DNA of 21,930 nt. It comes from an uncultured Lachnospiraceae bacterium (GTDB lineage: Bacteria; Bacillota; Clostridia; Lachnospirales; Lachnospiraceae). Positions 16,042 through 21,930 of this stretch are shown one piece after another (within the stretch, counting starts at the first letter, position 1; each line of letters starts with the position of its first letter). Location: the NCBI GenBank assembly GCA_910583815.1, contig CAJTZB010000023.1, positions 1 to 21,930 of the forward strand, written 5' to 3'. A program made the position numbers and the translations under genes. The notes beneath the pieces were generated by a model that was not told where the DNA came from, ran no database searches, and saw only the letters and a program-made list of their open reading frames with translations.

Positions 16042-16108
16042 CTATGCAATAAGACTAAATCCACAGAATGGATTTGCAATTTTTGCTCGCAAGAATTTTT
16101 TTGCTTAT
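16042..16108 (+). repeat. Intergenic hairpin repeat, copy B (shortened)
   Basis: It shares AAATCC-(ACAGAAT)-GGATTTGCAATTTTTGC, then a small GC-containing hairpin and a T7 run, with the other copies. The 5' GGAAACTG-GC-hairpin section is reduced to AAACTATGCA, so this copy looks decayed. It lies just 3' of the hydrogenase stop codon and antisense to it. Confidence 0.65.
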
Positions 16109-16117
16109 GGCAATCTT

Positions 16118-17575
16118 TTATCTGACATGAGTATGGATTCCCAGCTCTTCATACTGTTTTACAGTATCCAAAACGCCTCTGTTGTCCGCCGTAGCAAGCA
16201 ATTTTGTGCGGTTCTGCTGTGCCGCCCTTCCGGTCAGGATGCTGCCCGGACCATTGACGCAGCCGCCGACGCAGTTCATGCCTTCAATAAAGTCTGCCGG
16301 CAGCTTTCCGGCGCGCAGGAGCATCAGTGCTTTCTTGCATTCCGCACCGCCGTTGCAGGCCTGTACTTTAAAGTCGGTATCCGCTTCTTTTTCTTTTAAG
16401 GCCTGTACAACGGCAGCAGTAACGCCGCCGGATACGGCAAAGTTCTTGGCATAGATGCTTCCCTGCTGCTTGTTTTCGCCAAAAGAGTTCAAGTCAATAT
16501 CTTTTGCTTTGAACATTGCATACAGCTCGTCAAAGGTCAGCGCGTAATCGGTGGCTCCTTCTGTCATGACATAGTCCAGGACTTCGCTTTTTTTAGCGAT
16601 ACAAGGGCCGATAAATACGGTAATGGCATTTGGATGGAGCTTTTTAATCAGCATGGAAGTCAGCATCTGCGGCGAACCGGTTGTGGAAACGTTGTCCAGT
16701 AAGGTAGGGAAATGCTTCTTTATCATTGTAACAAAAGCAGGACAGCAAGAAGTTGTCATTTTCTTGCCTTCTTTATATGCTTCATACCATTCTTCTGCTT
16801 CGGAGGCAGCTGTAAAGTCGGCACCGAGGGAAACTTCAAACATGCCGGTGAATCCAAGTTCTTCAATTGCCTTGGATAAGATTCCGATAGAGGCAGTTGC
16901 GCCGAACTGTCCTTCTACCGCAGGGGCAACCATTGCATATACTTCTTTTCCGGAACGGATTAGGTTGATAACATCTACCATAAACGAACGGTCGGAAATC
17001 GCACCGAATGGGCAGTCTTTAATACAGGAGCCGCAGTGGATGCACTTTTCTTCGTCAATAACGACAATATTGTTTTCATCCATTGTAATAGCATCTACAG
17101 GGCAGCTTTTTTTGCATGGGCGTATCAGATCGGCAATTGCGTTATATGGGCATGCCTGCGCGCACATGCCGCATTCTTTACATTTTGCAGGGTCGATATA
17201 GGCACGGTTCGGAAGCATGGTGATTGCCTGAAAGTTACATGCCTGCTGGCATTTCTTTCCCATACACCGCTGGCAGTTGTCTGTGACGGTGAAACGAGTG
17301 ATTGGGCAGCCCTCACAAGCTGCGGTAATGGTTTGGACGATATTCCGGTTGCCCTGTCCGCCGGAAGGGGAATGCCCTTGTGCAAGCTGAACCCTTTGGC
17401 GAATGATTTCGCGTTCCTTATAGATGCAGCAGCGGAAATTTGCCTGAGGACCAGGAATCAAATTATATGGAATCTGTTCCACACTTTGCTCTAAATCTCC
17501 CTGAAATGCATGTTTTGCGACGGAAATCAGAACTTCATGCTTTATGGTACTTAAGTTGTTGTCTGTATGTAACAT
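16118..17575 (-). CDS. [FeFe] hydrogenase, group-B-like, catalytic
   Basis: This 485-residue enzyme interconverts protons and H2 using ferredoxin-type electrons. Residues 49-190 hold many cluster cysteines, including Cys101/104/109/113, CKECGMCAQACP (132-142) and CIHCGSCIKDCP (178-188). The H-cluster domain follows: TSCCPAF with the proton-relay and ligand cysteines Cys277-Cys278, GPCIAKKSE (Cys325), and EGMNCVGGCVNGPG (Cys435, Cys439). GPC replaces the MPC and GGG-to-GPG differs from classical group A enzymes, which fits group B; I cannot run the subgroup profile. The frame opens at GTG 17584, but AAAGGTGG lies 5 nt before ATG 17575, the likely start. It is last in the operon with a phosphatase and a sensory hydrogenase. 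No H-cluster maturases (HydEFG) are in the window. Confidence 0.9.
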   Translation of the reverse strand: MLHTDNNLSTIKHEVLISVAKHAFQGDLEQSVEQIPYNLIPGPQANFRCCIYKEREIIRQRVQLAQGHSPSGGQGNRNIVQTITAACEGCPITRFTVTDNCQRCMGKKCQQACNFQAITMLPNRAYIDPAKCKECGMCAQACPYNAIADLIRPCKKSCPVDAITMDENNIVVIDEEKCIHCGSCIKDCPFGAISDRSFMVDVINLIRSGKEVYAMVAPAVEGQFGATASIGILSKAIEELGFTGMFEVSLGADFTAASEAEEWYEAYKEGKKMTTSCCPAFVTMIKKHFPTLLDNVSTTGSPQMLTSMLIKKLHPNAITVFIGPCIAKKSEVLDYVMTEGATDYALTFDELYAMFKAKDIDLNSFGENKQQGSIYAKNFAVSGGVTAAVVQALKEKEADTDFKVQACNGGAECKKALMLLRAGKLPADFIEGMNCVGGCVNGPGSILTGRAAQQNRTKLLATADNRGVLDTVKQYEELGIHTHVR

Positions 17576-17601
17576 GGATGCCACCTTTCTTTATGCTGTA
17601 G

Positions 17602-17672
17602 AAACTGCGCCATATGGCGCGTATATTCTTAAATCCGCAGTGCAGATTTGTAATTTTTGCTTGCAGAAATTT
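17602..17672 (+). repeat. Intergenic hairpin repeat, copy C (inside the hydrogenase operon)
   Basis: It carries GAAACTGCGCC-ATATG-GCGC (first hairpin), TTAAATCCGCAGTGCAGATTTG (second stem) and TAATTTTTGCTTGCAGAAATTT. It fills almost the whole gap between the phosphatase stop codon and the hydrogenase ribosome site. Its last hairpin is weaker than in copies A and D and lacks a long T-run. Confidence 0.7.
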
Positions 17673-18855
17673 AGTAATATGTCAATGTGACCGTCTTGCC
17701 GAGCTTTTTGGAGATGTCGGCAAGCTGCCTGATAATATTGACACGAATGCTTAGATCAAGCGGAATGCCCGGATTCTGATGCGCTTCATTGATAGTCTGG
17801 CCAACAAATAAATCCAAATGGGTACAATTTTCAATCAGCACTTTGGCAATCTGGGAAGCGCCGTTTGGTTTATCCAGCTCAAAGAAGAACTCCTCGCTGA
17901 TATTGTCAGAGGCATATTCCCGCATCAGCTGAAGGACACGGCTCAAGGTCAGGATGCCTTCCGTGACAAGGTCAATGCCTTCAATAGTTGCAACCGGCGG
18001 TATATCAGGGTCCGCATAGTCAAGAGATGCTTTAATCGGACGGTCTAAAATACGAGAAATAATATTGGCGGAAGTGCCGCCGCTGACAATGCGGAATGCA
18101 GGTTCTGACATAAAATCCCGCACTGCTTTTAAGTCGTCTTCGGCACGCAGAGGCGGTCCGGTAAAAATGCGGACACGCTTTTCTTCAATAATGCGGGTAA
18201 CGGCGATGGTCGTATCGTCGCCCGGCGACTGCATATATAAATCATCGCATGCTTTGCTTAAGATAGAGGCGAGACGAGAAGCAGAATAAGAGGAACGAAA
18301 GGCATTGACGGAATAGTCTGCCATGCTCTGCCATGTCCAGCCGAAGTTGAGGATTTTTCCGACGCCGGCGTAAATAACGCCGTCGCTCATCAAAATAAAG
18401 GTGTCTCCGGTCTTTACCTGAAAACGGAATTCCTTAATGGTCTTTCCTTCAATAATGCGTTCTTCGTACGAAATCGGAAACAGCTTTCCGTCCCGGATAA
18501 AAACGCAGTTTGGATTGTCGAATTCAATAAGATAGGCATTTCCGTTCTGGAAAATCTGCAGGATGCTGAAAGTGGAGTAGGCAACCTGACGGACTTGGCA
18601 GACAGGAAGCGTTTTTACAATGGTCTGCACACAGTCCTCCAGAGAGGCACCATTTAAAAACATTGTGCCAAGGATTTTGGAGGTAAGTGTCGCAAGGATA
18701 TTCGCCTTTACTCCGCTGCCCATGCCGTCTGCCAGAATGATGATATTGGAATCGCGGGTGGACAGGATTTCCACCTTGTCACCGCAGAGTTCTTCATGAT
18801 GTTTGTTGAGGCTTTTATAAGCAACATCTACACTGACGTTCATGTTTGCTACCAT
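17671..18855 (-). CDS. SpoIIE-type PP2C serine/threonine phosphatase
   Basis: This 394-residue cytoplasmic protein has a PP2C/SpoIIE phosphatase domain in about residues 8-220. The metal-binding acidic motifs are ILADGMGSG (Asp43), LMSDGV (Asp158) and GDDTTIAV (Asp213, Asp214). The C-terminal 170 residues are unassigned. No membrane segments or sensor domain are visible, so its input probably comes from a partner. It begins 14 nt after the sensory hydrogenase ends. Related phosphatases accompany HydS-type hydrogenases in other Clostridia. The start is unclear: AAGGA is 1 nt before ATG 18855 and 13 nt before an in-frame ATG at 18843. Its substrate is unknown, and no kinase is seen nearby. Confidence 0.88.
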   Translation of the reverse strand: MVANMNVSVDVAYKSLNKHHEELCGDKVEILSTRDSNIIILADGMGSGVKANILATLTSKILGTMFLNGASLEDCVQTIVKTLPVCQVRQVAYSTFSILQIFQNGNAYLIEFDNPNCVFIRDGKLFPISYEERIIEGKTIKEFRFQVKTGDTFILMSDGVIYAGVGKILNFGWTWQSMADYSVNAFRSSYSASRLASILSKACDDLYMQSPGDDTTIAVTRIIEEKRVRIFTGPPLRAEDDLKAVRDFMSEPAFRIVSGGTSANIISRILDRPIKASLDYADPDIPPVATIEGIDLVTEGILTLSRVLQLMREYASDNISEEFFFELDKPNGASQIAKVLIENCTHLDLFVGQTINEAHQNPGIPLDLSIRVNIIRQLADISKKLGKTVTLTYY

Positions 18856-18869
18856 ATCCTTTCCGTAGG

Positions 18870-20627
18870 CTACATTGGGCTGGTTCCATTGGTATCTTCT
18901 CCATTAAAGAGAATCATATCGCGCAGCTTGGTTAAGGTTACTTTGGTTTCTGCAGTTGTCTCCCCAAGCAGGCCGGCGATTTCTTGTGCCACCATCATCT
19001 GCTTGTTGATGACCTTCTGCGCCATTTCGATCGTGTCTACACGCAGCTTATAAGCCTGATTGTTTTTTTCTTCTTCTTTTGTGATGTCTTGGAAAATTCC
19101 AAGCACGCATCTGTGTTCTTCAATATAAACGATATTCTGCAGTGTTATAAGCCCAAGGTTCTTATAGGTAACTTTTTTATTTAAAATAGGTTCATGCGAT
19201 TCGGAAACCTCAAGGAAATCAGTATGGTCAATTAAATCGTACAGATAAAGCTCTTTTGCCTTGGCGCGGGTTGTATGGAACTTTGCCTCCGCTGCCTTGG
19301 AAAATTCCAGAATTTTCATATCTTCATCTGTGACAATAATGACATTTGGTGTGGTGTCCAGTACGACATTTGACATTGACTGGGCGCGTTCCTGCATATA
19401 TGGAATGCACATTGTAAGCTCTGCCTTGCCTTGGTAAACTGCAATTGCCTTGTCGCGGCAGGTCGCATAACCACAGGCACCACAGTTTAAGAAGTGTTCC
19501 GGTCTGGTCTTTCCGATTTTAGCAAGAATGTTAGTGATTTCATCTTCTGTCGGAAGCTTTTCTTTTGGAGAATGGTCAAAGAAGGCTTTCTTTAGGGAAA
19601 TACCGTCCGGAAGCACAGGGAAATCTGACGGAATCGGCTTTTTTTCAATGGCTTCTTCCATATCCAGCTTTACTTTGAAATGAGAAATATGGTCATGGTC
19701 TGTGCCCGGTCCTTTGACGCAGCCGCCGGTACAGGAGTTGATTTCGATAAAACAGTCATGCACTTCTCCGCGCTTTATGCTGTCGAGCAGAGAAATAGCA
19801 TCCTGAATGCCGTGCACATAAAATCTGCGGTAGTTTTTCGGGCCTTCGGTCTGATAGGTAGTGAGGGAAGATAAAATGCCTCCACTAATCGGATAGAGAC
19901 GGTTTACTTCCGGATTTGGATTGTCAGGCGTGGATGGCTCTAAAGAGGAGGTGTCAATGCCCCTTTGTGCGAACCATTCTTCTAATTCCTTGAAGTTGAT
20001 AACAGCGTCAATATAGCCTTTGCTGCGTTCATCACTCTCTGCCTCACGCTTTTTGGCGATGCAAGGGCCAATAAATACAATTTTTGCTTCTGTGCCATAT
20101 TTGGCGCGAAGCAGTTTGCCATGTGCAATCATTGGGGAGTCTACCGGAGCAAGCAAAGAGGCGAGTTCCGGATAATAAATTTCAACCAAATCGTTAATGC
20201 TTGGGCAGGCGGTTGTAATGATATTGTCCATTTCACCGGCAGCAAGCAGCTTTGCATATTCTGCGGTCACATAAGCTGCGCCTTCTGATGTTTCGTGTAT
20301 GTAGGAAAAGCCAAGATTCCGCAGCGCTGTAATTACCTGTCCCGGTTCTTTGCAGGTCAGGGAGCCAAAGTAAGATGGCGCAAGGGAAACTATTACTTTT
20401 GCACCGGATGCCAGATAGTTCTTTACAATATTTAAATCACTGATAATTGTTTTTGCATTTTGAGGGCAGACATCAAGGCAGTGTCCACAGAGAATGCAGT
20501 GGCTGTTCCGGATGACTGCCTGTTCGTTGATAACGGAAATCGCCTTTACCCCACAGCCGCGGAGACATTTATAGCAGTTTTTGCATTTTGCCGCTTTAAA
20601 TCCGATAACGTCCATTTTGATACCCAT
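18870..20627 (-). CDS. HydS-like sensory [FeFe] hydrogenase with PAS domain
   Basis: This 585-residue protein begins with a two-[4Fe-4S] ferredoxin domain (Cys15/18/21/25 and Cys44/47/50/54). The H-cluster domain has TTACPS (Ala140, Cys141), GPCIAKKRE (Cys189) and SCTGGCVKGPG (Cys299, Cys303). A further Fe-S motif LNCGACGYATC (Cys382, 385, 390) leads to a PAS domain (about 415-530) and a C-terminal helical tail. Alanine replaces the proton-relay cysteine of TSCCP enzymes, as in Thermotoga HydS, so slow turnover and a sensing role are likely. The PAS domain and the adjacent phosphatase fit an H2 or redox sensor, that is, a group C [FeFe] hydrogenase. An in-frame ATG at 20615 is an alternative start. 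Confidence 0.88.
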   Translation of the reverse strand: MGIKMDVIGFKAAKCKNCYKCLRGCGVKAISVINEQAVIRNSHCILCGHCLDVCPQNAKTIISDLNIVKNYLASGAKVIVSLAPSYFGSLTCKEPGQVITALRNLGFSYIHETSEGAAYVTAEYAKLLAAGEMDNIITTACPSINDLVEIYYPELASLLAPVDSPMIAHGKLLRAKYGTEAKIVFIGPCIAKKREAESDERSKGYIDAVINFKELEEWFAQRGIDTSSLEPSTPDNPNPEVNRLYPISGGILSSLTTYQTEGPKNYRRFYVHGIQDAISLLDSIKRGEVHDCFIEINSCTGGCVKGPGTDHDHISHFKVKLDMEEAIEKKPIPSDFPVLPDGISLKKAFFDHSPKEKLPTEDEITNILAKIGKTRPEHFLNCGACGYATCRDKAIAVYQGKAELTMCIPYMQERAQSMSNVVLDTTPNVIIVTDEDMKILEFSKAAEAKFHTTRAKAKELYLYDLIDHTDFLEVSESHEPILNKKVTYKNLGLITLQNIVYIEEHRCVLGIFQDITKEEEKNNQAYKLRVDTIEMAQKVINKQMMVAQEIAGLLGETTAETKVTLTKLRDMILFNGEDTNGTSPM

Positions 20628-20677
20628 GCCTTTCTTTTATTTTCTTATACTAAAATCGTGTCGTAAACGGCAATTTT

Positions 20678-20929
20678 CTAGGCCAATTTTTTAAGAATCA
20701 CATCATTGAAAAAAGTTTCCGCCGTATCAGGACGGAGAGAATGGAGTTCTCCGTTTACTTTGACGCATACGCCTTGCGCACACTGGCCCATACAGAATGA
20801 ACCGCTTAAATCAATGCGGCTGCCTAGATTGTGTTCCGAAATCAGACGTTCAAAAATTTTCACGATGTCCCTGGAGCCTTTTAAATGGCAGGAGCTTCCG
20901 ATACAAATAGTAATGTTGATGTCTTTCAT
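20678..20929 (-). CDS. Thioredoxin-like [2Fe-2S] ferredoxin
   Basis: This 83-residue protein carries the thioredoxin-like [2Fe-2S] pattern: Cys9 and Cys14 (CIGSSC), then Cys46 and Cys50 in SFCMGQC. This matches the NuoE/HydC-type C-terminal ferredoxin fold without the N-terminal helical part. It is the first gene of the hydrogenase operon and ends 50 nt before the sensory hydrogenase starts. It probably carries electrons to or from one of the two hydrogenases, though which one is unknown. Confidence 0.88.
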   Translation of the reverse strand: MKDINITICIGSSCHLKGSRDIVKIFERLISEHNLGSRIDLSGSFCMGQCAQGVCVKVNGELHSLRPDTAETFFNDVILKKLA

Positions 20930-20964
20930 ATTCGTAAACCATACCTTTCTGTAATGCGCAGATT

Positions 20965-20984
20965 GTACTGTCGTCTGACAGTAC
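20965..20984. promoter_or_regulatory. Perfect palindromic hairpin in the hydrogenase leader
   Basis: GTACTGTC-GTCT-GACAGTAC gives 8-bp arms with a 4-nt loop, about 36 nt upstream of the first start codon and downstream of the predicted transcription start. No U-run follows, so it is not a terminator. It could be a repressor site or an RNA hairpin controlling the operon. Confidence 0.5.
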
Positions 20985-21006
20985 CTGCAACAATTTTTTA
21001 CTTATG

Positions 21007-21083
21007 GGAAACTGCACCGTAAGGCGCATGTATTCCCAAATCCGCTCTGTGGATTTGCAATTGCCGCTTTGCGGCGATTTTTA
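21007..21083 (+). repeat. Intergenic hairpin repeat, copy D (in the hydrogenase leader)
   Basis: This is the best-preserved copy. It has GGAAACTGCACCGTAAGGCGCA, then CCAAATCCGCTCTGTGGATTTGC, then a last hairpin TTGCCGC-TTT-GCGGC followed by GATTTTT. It lies between the predicted promoter (21096-21124) and the first gene of the operon, so it would be transcribed as antisense of its terminator-like orientation at the very start of the mRNA. Confidence 0.8.
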
Positions 21084-21095
21084 TACTGCGTTATT

Positions 21096-21124
21096 ATTTT
21101 AACATAGGACAAAAAGAGTGTAAA
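21096..21124 (-). promoter_or_regulatory. Promoter of the hydrogenase operon
   Basis: On the minus strand TTTACA (-35, 21119-21124), a 17-nt spacer and TAAAAT (-10, 21096-21101) with an extended TG motif one base upstream. The predicted start near 21089 leaves a leader of about 160 nt that contains repeat copy D and the 20965-20984 hairpin. Confidence 0.7.
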
Positions 21125-21253
21125 GCGGACATTCAAAATAAAAAAGAATAGGGATGCAACAAAATGAAAGGCAAGGACAGCCTATAATTCTAACATTGCG
21201 GTAAAAGGCGGGGTAATCTGCCTTAAGGTTTGCCGAACACAATTAAATATGTA
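21125..21253. other. Intergenic stretch without recognised features
   Basis: Between the divergent hydrogenase and ABC exporter promoters I see no reading frame, RNA gene or terminator. A short AAGGC/GCCTT inverted pair occurs near 21207-21225, too small to call. Confidence 0.5.
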
Positions 21254-21282
21254 TTGCAGGTGGCAGGTAAATATTTTATAAT
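21254..21282 (+). promoter_or_regulatory. Possible promoter of the right-edge ABC exporter
   Basis: TTGCAG (-35, weak), a 17-nt spacer and a perfect TATAAT (21277-21282). A second TATAAT at 21287-21292 is also possible. The start codon is about 55 nt downstream. Confidence 0.4.
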
Positions 21283-21341
21283 CTATTATAATTTATAGGA
21301 TGCAGATTTTAAGCTGTATTCCATAGGGAGGGAAAATAAAA

Positions 21342-21930
21342 GTGAATGCAGAATCAAAAAACATACTAAAAAAATCTGCCGGCAATTTGTTTACGGCGGG
21401 ACTTGCCGTCTGTTTGGGTTCAGGTCTGGGTATAATTTATTTGGAATGCATAAGGCTTTTGTCGGACAGTGTTTTGACAAAAAATGTAAGCAAAATATGG
21501 GGCATATTTGCAGTATTTTCAGTAAGCTTGATTATATCGGCGTTGCTTCTCTGCGTTCAAAACAGTAAGGCTTTGGCAATTAAGCAAAGACTGATAGAGT
21601 CACTGGAGCAAAATGCCATAGACATTTGGCTTAACTCAAATTACAAAAACAATGAAAATACTGAAAAAATGCTGCCCATTATTAGAAATGATATTTTTAC
21701 ATATTCTGAGCGGCTTTCAGGATTTATACTAAAAATTATAGGAACTGCTGTCTCAGTAATTTTGACAAGCATATATGTTATTATGATTGAGCCTTGGCTT
21801 TTGGTTTTGACTCTTTTAATATCCTTGGCGGCAATTTCAATAAGTGCCTACAGGGGAAGAAAACTGCCGGAACAAAATGAAAAGCTTTATTTTCATATGG
21901 GTGCAATTTATAATCACAATGCGGAGCTGG
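21342..21930 (+). CDS. ABC exporter membrane domain, 5' part only
   Basis: A frame opens at GTG 21342, 9 nt after AGGGAGGG (21325-21332), and continues without stop to the window edge, giving 196 codons. The product begins MNAESKNILKKSAGNLFTAG. It has hydrophobic helices at about residues 15-38, 50-70, 125-150 and 150-170, and ends in the cytoplasmic loop after AISISAYRGRKLPEQNEKLY. The helix spacing and loop resemble the type I ABC exporter membrane domain. The ATPase part would lie beyond 21930, so the assignment rests on the membrane half. It is unrelated by position to the RiPP exporters at the left end. Confidence 0.7.
   Translation, partial: MNAESKNILKKSAGNLFTAGLAVCLGSGLGIIYLECIRLLSDSVLTKNVSKIWGIFAVFSVSLIISALLLCVQNSKALAIKQRLIESLEQNAIDIWLNSNYKNNENTEKMLPIIRNDIFTYSERLSGFILKIIGTAVSVILTSIYVIMIEPWLLVLTLLISLAAISISAYRGRKLPEQNEKLYFHMGAIYNHNAEL

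Noticed and set aside
16623..17201. 192-residue plus-strand frame opposite the hydrogenase gene.
   Set aside because: It mirrors the codon pattern of a clearly conserved gene, has no ribosome site and no recognisable domain.
17585..17670. Separate small gene between phosphatase and hydrogenase.
   Set aside because: The interval is fully explained by a repeat copy and the ribosome site.
273..21083. Possibility that the dispersed repeats are CRISPR units.
   Set aside because: Copies are far apart, unequal in length and structured as several hairpins, with no regular spacers and no cas genes.

Overview
The window looks like a chromosome segment from an anaerobic Firmicute of the Clostridia, most likely a Lachnospiraceae-type gut bacterium. 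The support is strong AGGAGG-type ribosome binding sites, [FeFe] hydrogenases with a sensory HydS-like partner, a SAM-I (S-box) riboswitch, a GGDEF/EAL protein and an intracellular GH51 arabinofuranosidase. This placement is inference from gene content, not from a marker gene.

Left edge (1-372): a minus-strand SAM-I riboswitch with promoter and terminator. It controls a gene beyond the left edge that is probably linked to methionine, cysteine or SAM.

RiPP cluster (373-5761, all minus strand, visibly more AT-rich than the rest): a radical SAM/SPASM peptide maturase, a 44-codon Cys-rich precursor (4161-4295) whose mature end reads DCCCYDDKC, and two half-size ABC exporters that probably form a heterodimer. 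The gene order gives a model: the precursor is translated, the radical SAM enzyme crosslinks it, and the ABC pair exports it. No leader peptidase is visible. This is the most interesting system in the window.

Signalling operon (5885-13393, plus strand), divergent from the RiPP cluster: a HAMP sensor kinase, an OmpR-type response regulator, a membrane-anchored protein with LiaF-like C-terminal repeats, a PLP aminotransferase and a large PAS-GGDEF-GAF-degenerate GGDEF-EAL protein. The kinase and regulator are separated by a hairpin-rich repeat element. A bidirectional terminator (13439-13470) closes the operon.

Arabinose island (13487-15940): a GH51 alpha-L-arabinofuranosidase (minus) and an AraC-type regulator (plus), transcribed divergently from promoters that share one -35 palindrome. 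Direct TTGCATCT repeats there are candidate operators.

Hydrogenase operon (16118-21124, minus strand): a thioredoxin-like [2Fe-2S] protein, a PAS-containing HydS-like sensory [FeFe] hydrogenase, a SpoIIE-type PP2C phosphatase and a group-B-like catalytic [FeFe] hydrogenase. This suggests H2 or redox sensing coupled to protein dephosphorylation and H2 turnover.

Right edge: the first 196 codons of another ABC exporter. A family of intergenic repeats (four copies, all in the same orientation) is scattered through the window, three of them around the hydrogenase operon.
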